DNA of 64,000 nucleotides from CBDCXF01 sp965223755 (GTDB lineage Bacteria; Acidobacteriota; Thermoanaerobaculia; Multivoradales; JAHEKO01), in contig CBDCXF010000002.1 of assembly GCA_965223755.1 (NCBI GenBank), positions 62,001 to 126,000 of the forward strand. The letters are read 5' to 3'. The notes under the pieces are model-generated. The model saw only the letters and a program-made list of their open reading frames with translations. It was not told where the DNA came from and did no database searches. The stretch's first letter is position 1, and each line of letters begins with the position of its first letter. Position numbers and translations under genes: made by a program. This document shows positions 34,802 to 46,259 of the stretch, piece after piece.

Positions 34802-36205
34802 CTACTTCTTCGACATCGCGTTCAGGAAGTCCTGATTGCTATCAGTCTTCTTAAGCTTATCGAGAAGCAGCTCCATCGACTCGACAGTTGAAAGCGGGTT
34901 GAGTACCTTGCGCAGCACCCAAACGCGGCGCAACTCGTCCGCCTCCATGAGCAGCTCTTCCTTACGGGTGCCCGACTTGTTGATGTCGATGGCTGGGAAG
35001 ACCCGTTTGTCGACCAGTTTGCGATCGAGGTGGATCTCACAGTTACCGGTGCCCTTGAACTCCTCAAAGATGACATCGTCCATGCGGCTGCCGGTATCCA
35101 CCAAAGCGGTGGCGATGATGGTCAGAGAGCCGCCCTCTTCGACGTTGCGCGCGGCGCCAAAGAAGCGCTTGGGGCGGTGCAGGGCATTGGCGTCGAGACC
35201 TCCGGACAGGACCTTGCCCGAAGGCGGCTGTACGGTGTTGTAGGCACGCGCTAGACGGGTAATCGAGTCGAGCAGGATGACCACATCCTTGCCGTGCTCG
35301 ACCAACCGTTTGGCCTTTTCGATCACCATGTCGGCCACCTGTACGTGGCGGGTGGCCGGTTCGTCAAAGGTCGAAGAGATGACCTCGCCGTTAACCGAGC
35401 GCTGCATGTCGGTGACTTCTTCCGGTCGTTCGTCGATGAGCAGCACGATCAACGCGGCTTCAGAGTGATTGGCGGCGACCGAGTGCGCGATCGACTGCAG
35501 CAACATCGTCTTACCGGTGCGCGGCGGCGCCACGATCAGGGCACGCTGTCCTTTACCCATCGGTGTCACCAAGTCGAGCACTCGCGAACTCATGTCCTTG
35601 GGCTGTTCGAGGTTGATGCGTTCTTCTGGATAGAGAGGGGTCAGATTGTCAAAGAAAATCTTCTTGCGAGAGACGTCCGGGTGCTCGAAGTTGACAGCCT
35701 CGACCTTGATCAGGGCGAAGTAACGCTCGCCGTCCTTGGGCTGGCGCACCTGTCCGGAAACAGTGTCGCCGGTGCGTAGGTCGAAACGCCGGATCTGGCT
35801 GGGGCTGACATAGATGTCGTCCGGCCCGGGAAGATAGTTGTACTCGGGTGCGCGCAGGAAGCCGAAGCCGTCAGGCAAGCACTCCAGAACGCCTTCGGCA
35901 AAGATGCGACCGCTCTTTTCGGTCTGCGCCTGCAGGATCTTGAAGATGAGGTCCTGCTTGCGCATATTGCCGACGCCTTCCACCTCGAGTTCCGAGGCGG
36001 TATCGGTCAACTCGGCAACGCTCATTTCCTTGAGCGCACGGATGTCGAGCATCGGCCCGTTGCCGTTGTCTTGGTCGCGCCTGCGGCCACGCCCGCGGCC
36101 GCGCTTTTCCCGCCGTGGTTCCTCGTTCGATTCCGGCTGCGGATCGGATTGCGACCGTTCGCCTTCGAGCTGAGGGGCTTCTGTTGTTGTCGTTGTTTCA
36201 CTCAT
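34802..36205 (-). CDS. rho: Transcription termination factor Rho
   Basis: 467 aa hexameric RNA-dependent ATPase. The first 50 residues are a charged Arg/Gly-rich extension (KRGRGRGRRR) of the kind found in many non-enterobacterial Rhos. Then the Rho N-domain (IRALKEMSVAELTDTA), cold-shock RNA-binding domain (GFGFLRAPEYNYLPGPDDIYVS) and the ATPase with Walker A APPRTGKT and LIDERPEEVTDM. The gene is 3 bp after engB and 4 bp before mqnA. Confidence 0.96.
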   Translation of the reverse strand: MSETTTTTEAPQLEGERSQSDPQPESNEEPRREKRGRGRGRRRDQDNGNGPMLDIRALKEMSVAELTDTASELEVEGVGNMRKQDLIFKILQAQTEKSGRIFAEGVLECLPDGFGFLRAPEYNYLPGPDDIYVSPSQIRRFDLRTGDTVSGQVRQPKDGERYFALIKVEAVNFEHPDVSRKKIFFDNLTPLYPEERINLEQPKDMSSRVLDLVTPMGKGQRALIVAPPRTGKTMLLQSIAHSVAANHSEAALIVLLIDERPEEVTDMQRSVNGEVISSTFDEPATRHVQVADMVIEKAKRLVEHGKDVVILLDSITRLARAYNTVQPPSGKVLSGGLDANALHRPKRFFGAARNVEEGGSLTIIATALVDTGSRMDDVIFEEFKGTGNCEIHLDRKLVDKRVFPAIDINKSGTRKEELLMEADELRRVWVLRKVLNPLSTVESMELLLDKLKKTDSNQDFLNAMSKK

Positions 36206-36208
36206 GAA

Positions 36209-36808
36209 TCACTCCCCGGGCTTGCACGCTTCCACTGCCGCGTCGATCGCGGACCAGAGTTCACGCAGCCCTTCACCTTTGACGGCTGAGAACGGAAGGA
36301 TCCCGTCGTCGGTGAGGTTAAGGCGTTTTCGGATCTCAGCCAACGCTCCGAAGCGCCTGGACCGATTGACTTTGTCGATCTTGGTAGCGACGACCAATGG
36401 CTGGTGGCCATAGCCCCCCAGATACTCATGGGCTTGGACGTCGAGGTCGGTTGCCCCGACTTTGGCGTCAACGAGCTGAACGACCCGCACGGCGTCCTTG
36501 CCACGCCGAAAGTAGGAGTCCAAGAGCTTGGCCCACTGGCGTCGCTCCAGCTTGCTCGCTTTTGCGTACCCAAATCCTGGTGGATCAACAAAGTAAATCG
36601 CGTCATTGATGGAATAGAAGTGAACCGCTCGTGTCCGGCCCGGTGTCGATCCGACTCGGGCCAGTCCTTTGCGTCCAATCAGGCGGTTCAGCAGACTGGA
36701 CTTGCCGACGTTCGATCGACCCACGAAGCAAAACTCGGGCCGATCGTCGATCGGGAACCTACCCCCGTGGCTGACGACGTGTGCAAGGCCAGCTGTTTTG
36801 ACTTGCAT
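36209..36808 (-). CDS. engB: Ribosome-biogenesis GTPase EngB/YsxC
   Basis: 199 aa. G1 motif GRSNVGKSSLLN at about residue 31, switch region STPGRTRAVHFY, G3 DPPGFGYAKAS, and TKIDKVNR as G4. Needed for 50S subunit assembly. It follows lon (115-bp gap) and precedes rho by 3 bp. The lon-engB order is also seen in Gram-positive bacteria. Confidence 0.95.
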   Translation of the reverse strand: MQVKTAGLAHVVSHGGRFPIDDRPEFCFVGRSNVGKSSLLNRLIGRKGLARVGSTPGRTRAVHFYSINDAIYFVDPPGFGYAKASKLERRQWAKLLDSYFRRGKDAVRVVQLVDAKVGATDLDVQAHEYLGGYGHQPLVVATKIDKVNRSRRFGALAEIRKRLNLTDDGILPFSAVKGEGLRELWSAIDAAVEACKPGE

Positions 36809-36922
36809 TTTGCACCTGTTTGCCGTCGAGCACGGGCTGCTCGGTTGCCGCCGGTCCCGCGGACCGACAGAGAGTCAAAGAGCAACGGAATTCGGAAGAC
36901 CCCGAAACAGAAAACGCGCCTG

Positions 36923-39394
<2,472 letters not shown>

Positions 39395-39442
39395 ATTGGA
39401 TCTTTCTCTTTGCCGGCGCACACACCGGCTCGTTTCGCTTCT

Positions 39443-40681
39443 CTAGCCGGCTTTCTTTAACAGTGCCAGCGAGTGGTCGCGCTTGTTGACAATTTCCTCA
39501 GTGATGACGCACTCGGAGATATCCGCCTGCGACGGAATGATGTACATCAAGTCGAGCAACAAGTCTTCGAGGATGATGCGCAATCCGCGGGCCCCCACCT
39601 TGCGTTGCAGGGCTTCTCGCGCGATCGCCCGCATCGCTTCCTCGGTGATGGTGAGGGTGACGCCTTCGAGCTCGAACATCGCCTGATACTGCTTGACCAG
39701 ACTGTCTTTGGGCTCCTGCAGGATGCGAACGAGGTCTTCCTCTTCCAGGTTGTCGAGCGTCGCCGTCACCGGCAGCCGGCCGACGAACTCCGGAATCAAT
39801 CCGTACTTGACCAAGTCCTCCGGCAGCACGTGGGCGAGGACTTCGCCGACGCGCTGTTCCCGACTCTCTTTGATCTCGGCGCCAAACCCAAGGGACTTGG
39901 CATTGAGTCGCTTTTGAATCTGCTCTTCGAGGCCGACAAACGCGCCGCCGCAAATGAACAGGATGTCGGTGGTGTCGATCTGCAGAAACTCCTGGTGCGG
40001 GTGTTTGCGGCCGCCCTGGGGAGGTACGTTGCACTGGGTGCCCTCGAGGATCTTGAGCAGCGCTTGTTGTACGCCTTCGCCCGAGACATCGCGGGTGATC
40101 GACGGATTGTCGATCTTGCGCGCCACTTTGTCGACTTCGTCGATGTAAACGATGCCGCGTTGCGTCTTTTCTTTGTCGTTGCCCGACGCCTGGTAGAGCT
40201 TGAGGATGATGTTTTCGACATCCTCGCCAACGTAGCCCGCTTCGGTCAGTGTCGTGGCGTCGGCGATCGTGAAAGGTACTTGCAGCACTCGTGCGAGCGT
40301 TTGTGCCAGCAGTGTCTTGCCGGTACCGGTGGGGCCGACGAGCAGAATGTTGGACTTGTGCAGCTCGACATCGTTCTTGGGGCGTTCGGAGTGCTCGATG
40401 CGCCGGTAGTGGTTGTAGACCGCCACCGAAAGCTTCTTCTTGGCGTCCTCCTGGCCGATGACGTAGTCATCGAGCAAAGCCTTGATTTCGCGCGGTTTGG
40501 GAAGCTCGGTCTCAAAAACCTCTTCGACCGCCCGATCCTCGGCGATGATGTCGAGGCAGATGTCGACGCATTCGTCGCAAATGAATACCGTCGGACCGGC
40601 GATCAACTTCTCCACTTCACGCTGGCTCTTGTTGCAAAAAGAGCAGCGCAGTGTTTCGTCGCCGGTGTCCTTCTTCGCCAT
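39443..40681 (-). CDS. clpX: ClpX, ATP-dependent unfoldase of ClpXP
   Basis: 412 aa. N-terminal four-Cys zinc domain (RCSFCNKS, FICDECVDIC), AAA+ core with Walker A GPTGTGKTLLAQ and VYIDEVDKVA, sensor/pore loop GYVGEDVEN and SIDTNI-like QIDTTDILFICGGAF. Unfolds substrates for ClpP. Directly between clpP and lon. Confidence 0.96.
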   Translation of the reverse strand: MAKKDTGDETLRCSFCNKSQREVEKLIAGPTVFICDECVDICLDIIAEDRAVEEVFETELPKPREIKALLDDYVIGQEDAKKKLSVAVYNHYRRIEHSERPKNDVELHKSNILLVGPTGTGKTLLAQTLARVLQVPFTIADATTLTEAGYVGEDVENIILKLYQASGNDKEKTQRGIVYIDEVDKVARKIDNPSITRDVSGEGVQQALLKILEGTQCNVPPQGGRKHPHQEFLQIDTTDILFICGGAFVGLEEQIQKRLNAKSLGFGAEIKESREQRVGEVLAHVLPEDLVKYGLIPEFVGRLPVTATLDNLEEEDLVRILQEPKDSLVKQYQAMFELEGVTLTITEEAMRAIAREALQRKVGARGLRIILEDLLLDLMYIIPSQADISECVITEEIVNKRDHSLALLKKAG

Positions 40682-40866
40682 GATTCCTCCGTCGCCAACC
40701 GCCCTCTCCCCTGCATTTGTCTATGCAGAACAGGGGCCAGCGGCGAGCTATTCCCGGCCCTGAAACGGCTTCCAGACGGCTAGGAACATGTTCCCAAGGA
40801 GCATATTACCTACCTTGACCGAGTTCGCAACCGACTCTCAGTGCAATCTCGTCGTCACCGTAATGA

Positions 40867-41460
40867 TCAGCCGTTGTCGGGTCTCCGCTCCATTACACGG
40901 TCGGCGAGCCCATATTGGACCGCGTCCTCGGCCGTCAGGATCTTGTCCCTTTCAGTGTCTTCATGGACGCGTTCCACCGTCTGCCCGGTGTGGGAAGCGA
41001 GGATCTCGTCCAGCCGCGCTCTTAACGCCAACATGTCTTTGGCGTGAATTTCGATATCCGTCTGCTGACCGCCCAGCCCTTGAAGCCACGGCTGATGAAT
41101 CAAAACGCGGCTGTTGGGCAACAAGGTGCGCTTGTTCTTGGCGCCAGCGGCCAATAGAACCGCCGCCATCGACGCCGCTTGCCCGACGCAATAGGTGGCA
41201 ACGTCGGGTTTGATGTACTGCATCGTGTCGTAGATCGCCAACCCGGCGCTGGTCGAGCCGCCCGGTGAGTTGATGTAGAGGGAAATGTCGCGCTCGGGAC
41301 TCTCCGCCTCCAGGTAGAGCATTTGGGCGATGATCAAGCTCGCCCCGTCGTCGTCGATGGGACGACCGAGAAAAATGATGTTGTCCTTGAGCAGACGCGA
41401 ATAGATGTCGTAGGCGCGTTCGCCTCGGTTCGTCTGCTCGACGACCATCGGTACCAGCAT
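40867..41460 (-). CDS. clpP: ClpP serine protease subunit
   Basis: 197 aa from ATG 41460 (a TTG one codon earlier is in frame). Catalytic triad visible: Ser97 in CVGQAASMAA, His122 in LIHQPWLQG, and Asp172 in TERDKIL. Forms the tetradecameric chamber used by ClpX. The start is 3 bp after the tig stop. The 185-bp gap to clpX contains no gene; a short hairpin (CCCCTGCAT...ATGCAGAACAGGGG, about 40709-40735) may mark processing. Confidence 0.96.
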   Translation of the reverse strand: MLVPMVVEQTNRGERAYDIYSRLLKDNIIFLGRPIDDDGASLIIAQMLYLEAESPERDISLYINSPGGSTSAGLAIYDTMQYIKPDVATYCVGQAASMAAVLLAAGAKNKRTLLPNSRVLIHQPWLQGLGGQQTDIEIHAKDMLALRARLDEILASHTGQTVERVHEDTERDKILTAEDAVQYGLADRVMERRPDNG

Positions 41461-41463
41461 CAA

Positions 41464-42753
41464 TTATTCCTCCTCGCCGAGGCTGTCCTCGGCGGTTTCT
41501 GCTCGGCCGGCGCCGGTTGGTTCTTCTCCGAGCAGTTGCGCCACCGTGGCGCGTCTGCGCAGGTGCCGGCGCAGGCTTTCCAGCCTACCGGAATCGGCCA
41601 GCGACTTGCGCATGGCTACGCTTGAGACCTTGCGTTCGCGAGCTAACTGTCCGATCGCCGCCTCCAAGTCCTCGGCCGCCGCCTCGCTGCCAAGGTGCTC
41701 GGCGACGGCGTCCAGCAAAAGCCGCGCGCGTAACCGTCCTTGCGCCCGGGGTGCGAAGTCTTCCGCCACCTTCTCCCATTCAATGTTGGCTTTTTCCAGA
41801 TCGACGCCTTGATTCGACAACATGCCGGCGTACTCGTTGAGCATTTCCTGGATTTCAGCGTCAACGGCGCCAGGTGGAACGTCAAAAGGATGGCGCTGGG
41901 CCAACTGCTCGAGCATCGCCGTTTCGCGTTGCGCCGATCGATCGTACTCCTTGTTGGCCCGCAACTGCTCGCGCAAGCCGTCGCGCAATTCAGCGAGGGT
42001 CTGGTAGCGACTGATCTTCTGCGCCAGAGCGTCGTCAAGTTGCGGCAGAACCGGCTCTTTGACCTCGAGCAGTTCGACCGTGAACGGACGCACGATCGGC
42101 CCATCTTCCTCTTCGCCTGGGCGGGTGAAAGATTCCGTGGTGCCGACCTGCTGCCCGCGCAAGGCTTCGCTCAGCTCCGGCCACACCGTTTCCTCGCCCA
42201 CTTCCAACATCACCGGCCGCGGATCATCCTCCGCCTCGCCTTGACGAATCTTGACACTGACCATGTCGCCGTCAGCGGCGGGCCGCTCGACCGGTTTCCA
42301 GCCGGAAGCCTGCTTGCGCAAGGCCTCGAGGGCCTGTTCGACATCGTCGTCGCTGGGTTCGATCTCGACCTCCGGCAGATCAAAGTTGTCGACGTTGCGA
42401 ATCTCGATCTCCGGTCGGATTTCGACCTTGGCCACGAAGGCGAACTCCTCGTCGGTCCATTCGACGTCGCCGAGTTGCGGTGCGACGAGCGGCTCTAGCT
42501 GTGTCTCAGCCTGAGCTTGGTTCCAGAAACGCGGGATGATCCGTTCGAGGGTTTCCTGCCGAATCTCTTCCATGAACTGGCGCTTGACCAGGTCCAGAGG
42601 CATCTTGCCCTTGCGGAAACCGGGCGCTTTGGCTTTCTTGCGATAGGACAGAGCAACCCGTTCTTGCTCGGCGTCGACCGCGGCGATCGGCACCTCCACC
42701 GACACCTCTTTTTGCCACGGGCCGACTTCTTTAACTGCGCGCACTACGCTCAT
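41464..42753 (-). CDS. tig: Trigger factor
   Basis: 429-aa ribosome-bound chaperone. The ribosome-docking loop GFRKGKMP is at about residue 44, followed by a PPIase-like domain (ADGDMVSVKIRQG...GEETVWPELSEAL) and the C-terminal helical chaperone arms. Begins the tig-clpP-clpX-lon run. Reading continues in frame upstream of ATG 42753 as far as the tRNA gene, but that part is not coding. Confidence 0.94.
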   Translation of the reverse strand: MSVVRAVKEVGPWQKEVSVEVPIAAVDAEQERVALSYRKKAKAPGFRKGKMPLDLVKRQFMEEIRQETLERIIPRFWNQAQAETQLEPLVAPQLGDVEWTDEEFAFVAKVEIRPEIEIRNVDNFDLPEVEIEPSDDDVEQALEALRKQASGWKPVERPAADGDMVSVKIRQGEAEDDPRPVMLEVGEETVWPELSEALRGQQVGTTESFTRPGEEEDGPIVRPFTVELLEVKEPVLPQLDDALAQKISRYQTLAELRDGLREQLRANKEYDRSAQRETAMLEQLAQRHPFDVPPGAVDAEIQEMLNEYAGMLSNQGVDLEKANIEWEKVAEDFAPRAQGRLRARLLLDAVAEHLGSEAAAEDLEAAIGQLARERKVSSVAMRKSLADSGRLESLRRHLRRRATVAQLLGEEPTGAGRAETAEDSLGEEE

Positions 42754-42819
42754 CGTTCTAATTCCAATTCTGCCGGTATGACGGTTTGTTGAATATCGAT
42801 GTGACCGCTGGCGGTCAAC

Positions 42820-42904
42820 TGGTGCGAAAGGGGGGACTCGAACCCCCAACCCCGAAGGGACTAGATCCTAAGTCTAGCGCGTATGCCAATTCCGCCACTT
42901 TCGC
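42820..42904 (-). tRNA. tRNA-Leu (anticodon TAG)
   Basis: 85 nt including an encoded CCA at the 3' end (42820-42822). Acceptor stem GCGAAAG / CTTTCGC, D-arm with GGCGGAATTGGCA, anticodon arm with CTTAGGA (TAG), a long variable arm (CCCTTCGGGG) and T-loop GGTTCGAGTCC. It lies just upstream of tig and marks the left boundary of the accessory region, which begins on its 5' side. Confidence 0.95.
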
Positions 42905-42906
42905 AC

Positions 42907-42966
42907 AGCTTGCATTCTTCACCAGCCTTCGGCCTTTCGCCATGAAGGTGGCGAAGAACGCAAGCT
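42907..42966. repeat. 18-bp imperfect inverted repeat next to tRNA-Leu
   Basis: AGCTTGCATTCTTCACCA (42907-42924) is the reverse complement, with two transitions, of the arm at 42949-42966. The two mismatches would be G-U pairs in RNA. The 24-bp loop holds a smaller hairpin (GCCTTCGGC). It is the junction between the tRNA and the first integrase remnant. Confidence 0.7.
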
Positions 42967-43024
42967 TGACAGATTTCAACGATTGCGCCGACCATTTCGT
43001 TGCCCATCGGCATTGCCGTGACAA

Positions 43025-43219
43025 AAGCACGATTTGAGGCATAACGTGGTGAGTTGGGATGTCTCCCGTGGAGCTTCCCTTGAAGTGACGGGCAAGAATG
43101 TCGGCCACAAGTCACGGCAAGCAACCGAAGTCTACGCGCACTTCGCACCGAACGCTTTGAAGCGTGCGGCTAACGAGCGAGCCAGTGTGATGCGGGAGGC
43201 AGTCTCCAAGAGTCAGACG
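43025..43219 (+). pseudogene. Tyrosine integrase remnant A (C-terminal catalytic part)
   Basis: Encodes about 62 residues nearly identical to the C-terminus of the intact integrase at 47411-48649: KHDLRHNVVSWDVSRG through YAHFAPNALKRAA and SKSQT. The HxLRH box and the catalytic Tyr region remain, but everything N-terminal is absent and the end runs into the IS element. It marks the left end of an older, decayed integration event. Confidence 0.9.
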
Positions 43220-43266
43220 ATGCAGTCACGGAGATATAACCGAAAGTTGTGTATGAGCTGGTAAGG

Positions 43267-43328
43267 CGGCGTATCCTGAGCCCGGTTTTCAAGCTGGGTT
43301 CAGTAATCCAAAAAAGGAGGATACGCCG
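43267..43328 (+). promoter_or_regulatory. RBS-sequestering hairpin before the transposase
   Basis: CGGCGTATCCT (43267-43277) and AGGATACGCCG (43318-43328) are a perfect 11-bp inverted repeat. The 3' arm includes part of the AAGGAGG Shine-Dalgarno and ends directly before the TTG start. A transcript entering from outside would fold the RBS away, whereas one starting inside the loop would not. Such control is known for other IS elements and is inferred here. Confidence 0.65.
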
Positions 43329-44567
43329 TTGAGTAAGAGTAACGTAGTTTCAATCGAGAGGTCAGAGGGTCCGGAGGACGCTCTGAGCGAGGTTCTTCGC
43401 CGTGGTTCTCGGTTACTTCTTTGTGAAGCGATCGAGGCCGAGGTAGAGGGTTTCCTGGCTCAGTACCGGGGCGAGAAAACCGCCAGTGGTCACCGGCGCC
43501 TGGTGCGCAATGGCTACCTGCCCGAGCGGGAGATCCAGACGGGGATCGGAGGTGTCCCGGTCAAAGTTCCCCGAGTGCGTGATCGTGTAGGCGGCTTGCA
43601 GTTTCGCTCGAAGGTAGCACCGCCATTCTTGCGCAGGGCCAAGAGCGTCGAGGAGCTGCTTCCCTGGCTCTACCTGCGGGGAATCTCGACCGGGGACTTC
43701 TCGGACGCTCTGGAAGCTCTGGTGGGTCCCGAGGCTCCTGGACTCTCGGCCACGACGATCAGCCGCTTGAAGCGAGTATGGGGCAAGGAGTACGCCGATT
43801 GGCGTACCAGAGACCTTTCAAGCAAACGCTACGTCTACGTCTGGGCCGACGGGATCTACTGCCAGGCCCGGCTCGATGATGCCAAGCTGTGCCTGCTGGT
43901 GTTGATTGGTGCCACCGAGGGTGGCGAGAAAGAACTCATCGCCGTCGAGGACGGTTACCGGGAGAGCGAAGCCTCGTGGATTGAGCTTTTGCGCTCTCTA
44001 GAAGCCAGGGGCCTCACTTTTGAGCCCAAGCTAGCCATCGGCGATGGCCACCTGGGTTTCTGGAAGGCCGTCTCCAAGGTCTGGGGAAATACCCAACACC
44101 AGCGCTGCTGGGTGCACAAGACCGGCAACATCCTCAACAAACTTCCCAAAGCCGCCCAGCCCAAGGCCAAGCAGGCCATCCACCAGATCTGGATGGCTGA
44201 GACCAGGAAAGAGGCCGAGAGAGCCTTCGATGGTTTCCTCTCAACCTACGAGGCCAAGTATCCGAAAGCGACCAAATGCCTCGCCAAGGATCGCCAGGAC
44301 TTGCTCGCTTTCTACGACTTCCCAGCAGAGCACTGGGTCCACCTCAGGACCACCAATCCGATCGAGTCGACCTTTGCCACGGTCCGCTTGAGAACCGCCA
44401 AGACCAGAGGCTGCCTATCGAGGCAAACCATGCTCTCGATGGTCTTCAAGCTCTGCCAGAGTGCCGAGAAACGATGGCGAAGGCTACAGGGCTACAGACG
44501 ACTCGCCGACGTCATCGAAGGAGTCCAATTCATCGATGGACAAAAACTAAACCGGATCGCCGCCTGA
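43329..44567 (+). CDS. IS256-family (mutator-type) transposase
   Basis: 412 aa DDE transposase. Recognisable blocks are YLPEREIQTGIGGVPVKVPRVRDR in the N-terminus, VWADGIYCQAR (first Asp), AIGDGHLGFWKAV (second Asp), QRCWVHKTGNILNKLP (C/H region), and the late Glu in TTNPIESTFATVR. All three acidic residues are present, so the enzyme could be active. The start is TTG 43329 with AAGGAGG 8 nt before it. Confidence 0.9.
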   Translation: MSKSNVVSIERSEGPEDALSEVLRRGSRLLLCEAIEAEVEGFLAQYRGEKTASGHRRLVRNGYLPEREIQTGIGGVPVKVPRVRDRVGGLQFRSKVAPPFLRRAKSVEELLPWLYLRGISTGDFSDALEALVGPEAPGLSATTISRLKRVWGKEYADWRTRDLSSKRYVYVWADGIYCQARLDDAKLCLLVLIGATEGGEKELIAVEDGYRESEASWIELLRSLEARGLTFEPKLAIGDGHLGFWKAVSKVWGNTQHQRCWVHKTGNILNKLPKAAQPKAKQAIHQIWMAETRKEAERAFDGFLSTYEAKYPKATKCLAKDRQDLLAFYDFPAEHWVHLRTTNPIESTFATVRLRTAKTRGCLSRQTMLSMVFKLCQSAEKRWRRLQGYRRLADVIEGVQFIDGQKLNRIAA

Positions 44568-44645
44568 AGTCACGATCACGCAACCGCTGACCGCGCAGAA
44601 ACAACGTCATTTTGTGCAATACATTGCGTCGTGCATTTCTCGATG

Positions 44646-44775
44646 TTGTTGGCAAAAAAAAGTCGGCCGCAAATCACGGCAAGCAACAAATATCTTTGCT
44701 CACTTGCGCCCAATATGCTCAACGCGGGGCTAAACGAGCTGGCAAGTGTGATCCGAGAGGCGGTTACGCTGGAGT
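44646..44775 (+). pseudogene. Tyrosine integrase remnant B
   Basis: A degenerate copy of the integrase 3' end: KVGRKSRQATNIFAHLRP, then a frame change, then NELASVIREAV. It aligns to the same segment (VGHKSRQATEIYAHFAPN to SVMREAV) as remnant A and as the intact integrase, so it is a third copy rather than the other half of A. No start or upstream domain remains. Confidence 0.85.
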
Positions 44776-44817
44776 GTGTTGCTTGTCTCTCATCGCCAAG
44801 AGAATGATACGTCTCTT

Positions 44818-45477
44818 CTACAGTGGGTCGCACTCCTCCATGCAGAACCTGATTCCGTCCCCAAGATCAATGACCTCGCAACAGCAATCAACTCCAATCC
44901 ACTCACCAGGACAATTTGTCGGGTAGTTCGGCTCAAAGTTATCGATGCACTTGGTGACCTTTTTTTTGGGGCCAGTGTGCTTGATGATGAGGGAGGAACG
45001 ATCGATCGTAGTCGGGTACACCATCGTGTAACCCCAGTAGCGAAGAGTCTCTGACCAGCCGCACTTCCTGTACCTCTGATTGCCAGAACCAGCGCAATGG
45101 TTGTCTCTCTCTCGACACGTTATGGTCCGCCCTTCTTTGTGAGGCGCGCTGTACACAGCCCCCCAGCCGCGACCTGGGACTGGGCAAGGCTGCCAGATCA
45201 TTGCCTGTACACACCAGTCATCGTCATCATCAAGCGCCTTGTAGTCGGTTCCGGTCGCTGTCGTAACGATTTGAAACTTGCCATACCGCTGAGTCGAGCC
45301 TTCCCATACTCCAATACCTTCAACAGTAAAGTTGATCGAATATTGCCACTGGGCCTCTTTGTACGGATACAAAGTGACGGGCACATAACTCCCGGCCTGC
45401 AGTGCGGCGCTTCCTAGGACGACTAGGCCCAGCATCAGTGGCACGAAAATCCGTTGATTGGGTTGCACCTGACTCAT
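44818..45477 (-). CDS. Exported cysteine-rich protein of unknown function
   Basis: 219 aa with a hydrophobic N-terminal signal or anchor (residues 10-29). The mature part has about 13 Cys (WCVQ, QPCPV, ITCRERDNHC, RKCGW, KCID, NCPG, DCCCEV, FCMEEC), implying disulfides after export. No domain recognised. It overlaps the preceding 261-aa gene by 4 bp, so the two are translated together. Composition is poorer in G+C than core genes. It is cargo of the decayed left-hand element. Confidence 0.65.
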   Translation of the reverse strand: MSQVQPNQRIFVPLMLGLVVLGSAALQAGSYVPVTLYPYKEAQWQYSINFTVEGIGVWEGSTQRYGKFQIVTTATGTDYKALDDDDDWCVQAMIWQPCPVPGRGWGAVYSAPHKEGRTITCRERDNHCAGSGNQRYRKCGWSETLRYWGYTMVYPTTIDRSSLIIKHTGPKKKVTKCIDNFEPNYPTNCPGEWIGVDCCCEVIDLGDGIRFCMEECDPL

Positions 45478-46259
45478 CGTAGCTCCGTCTCCATCATGAT
45501 CCCTACGTAGTCTCTTACCCAGTCATGAAGGTAGCTTCGCAGTGCTTCCCAATCACTCAAGGTGAGTTCGCTCGCAAGCTTCGTCAAGAGTGGTACGCCT
45601 ACTAATTTGCCGAGTTCAACTGAGTTGATTCTCGCGAACTCTCTGGCTTCATCATCGCTTATCTGCAGTAGTGCTGCGACTGCCTTCAAGTTGCCTTTCT
45701 TCGCTTGTTTGGTCGCTCTTTCGAACAACTCATCCACATCCTGAGCTGGTCTTTCTTGCAGCATCGCCTCATAGATTCCTGCAAACAACCTGTCAAGGTG
45801 CCGGTCACGAGCATCTTCCCGAGCTAGCCTCAGCTTGTACTCGTCACAGGCGACGAGTACAAGCTCTGCGCCGTCTCGGCTAACTCCATCACCGATGAGC
45901 TTCTCCACTACTACCTCCCGGTACTCAGGAGCGTCTACAGCACCTATCGTTGCCGATAAGAAATAGAGCGCCTTCCACATTTGCACAAGTTCCGGATTTG
46001 CTGCTGGGTCGACAAACTTCACAATTTTGCGACGCGTGAGATCAACTTCCGGGACACGGCCCTCTGCAACCGCAACGTTGTATCGCTGCAGATGTCGCTC
46101 GTGGTCGCGCAACGCTTCTTTCAAATCCTGAGGTCGCACCTCATCATTGGTGGTCTTCCAGGCCATCTCATTGCCCGAGTTTTCGGCGCTCGCGCCTCCA
46201 ACCAGCAATACAAAAGCAACAACCACCCAAGCAGTACGGTTCCTGTCCATCCTTTTCAA
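45474..46259 (-). CDS. Exported mostly helical protein of unknown function
   Basis: 261 aa, signal peptide MKRMDRNRTAWVVVAFVLLVGGASAE, followed by charged, heptad-like helices (ALRDHERHLQRYNVAVAEGR, DELFERATKQAKKGNLKAVAALL). A single Cys in the mature part. No family recognised. First gene of a pair with the Cys-rich protein. Absence of transposase-like features and the position between integrase and recombinase remnants mark it as element cargo. Confidence 0.65.
   Translation of the reverse strand: MKRMDRNRTAWVVVAFVLLVGGASAENSGNEMAWKTTNDEVRPQDLKEALRDHERHLQRYNVAVAEGRVPEVDLTRRKIVKFVDPAANPELVQMWKALYFLSATIGAVDAPEYREVVVEKLIGDGVSRDGAELVLVACDEYKLRLAREDARDRHLDRLFAGIYEAMLQERPAQDVDELFERATKQAKKGNLKAVAALLQISDDEAREFARINSVELGKLVGVPLLTKLASELTLSDWEALRSYLHDWVRDYVGIMMETELR

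Larger units (their letters stand above)
43229..44570 (+). mobile_element. IS256-family insertion sequence (right end not resolved)
   Basis: The element interrupts the integrase remnant A. Its left part starts about GAGATATAACCGAAAGTTGT, resembling an IS256-type terminal repeat, and a single transposase fills the rest. I could not find a matching inverted copy after the transposase stop, so the right end is either diverged or deleted. No target duplication is identified. Confidence 0.7.

Noticed and set aside
42754..42849. N-terminal extension of trigger factor
   Set aside because: The in-frame sequence upstream of ATG 42753 enters the tRNA-Leu gene and does not resemble trigger factor.
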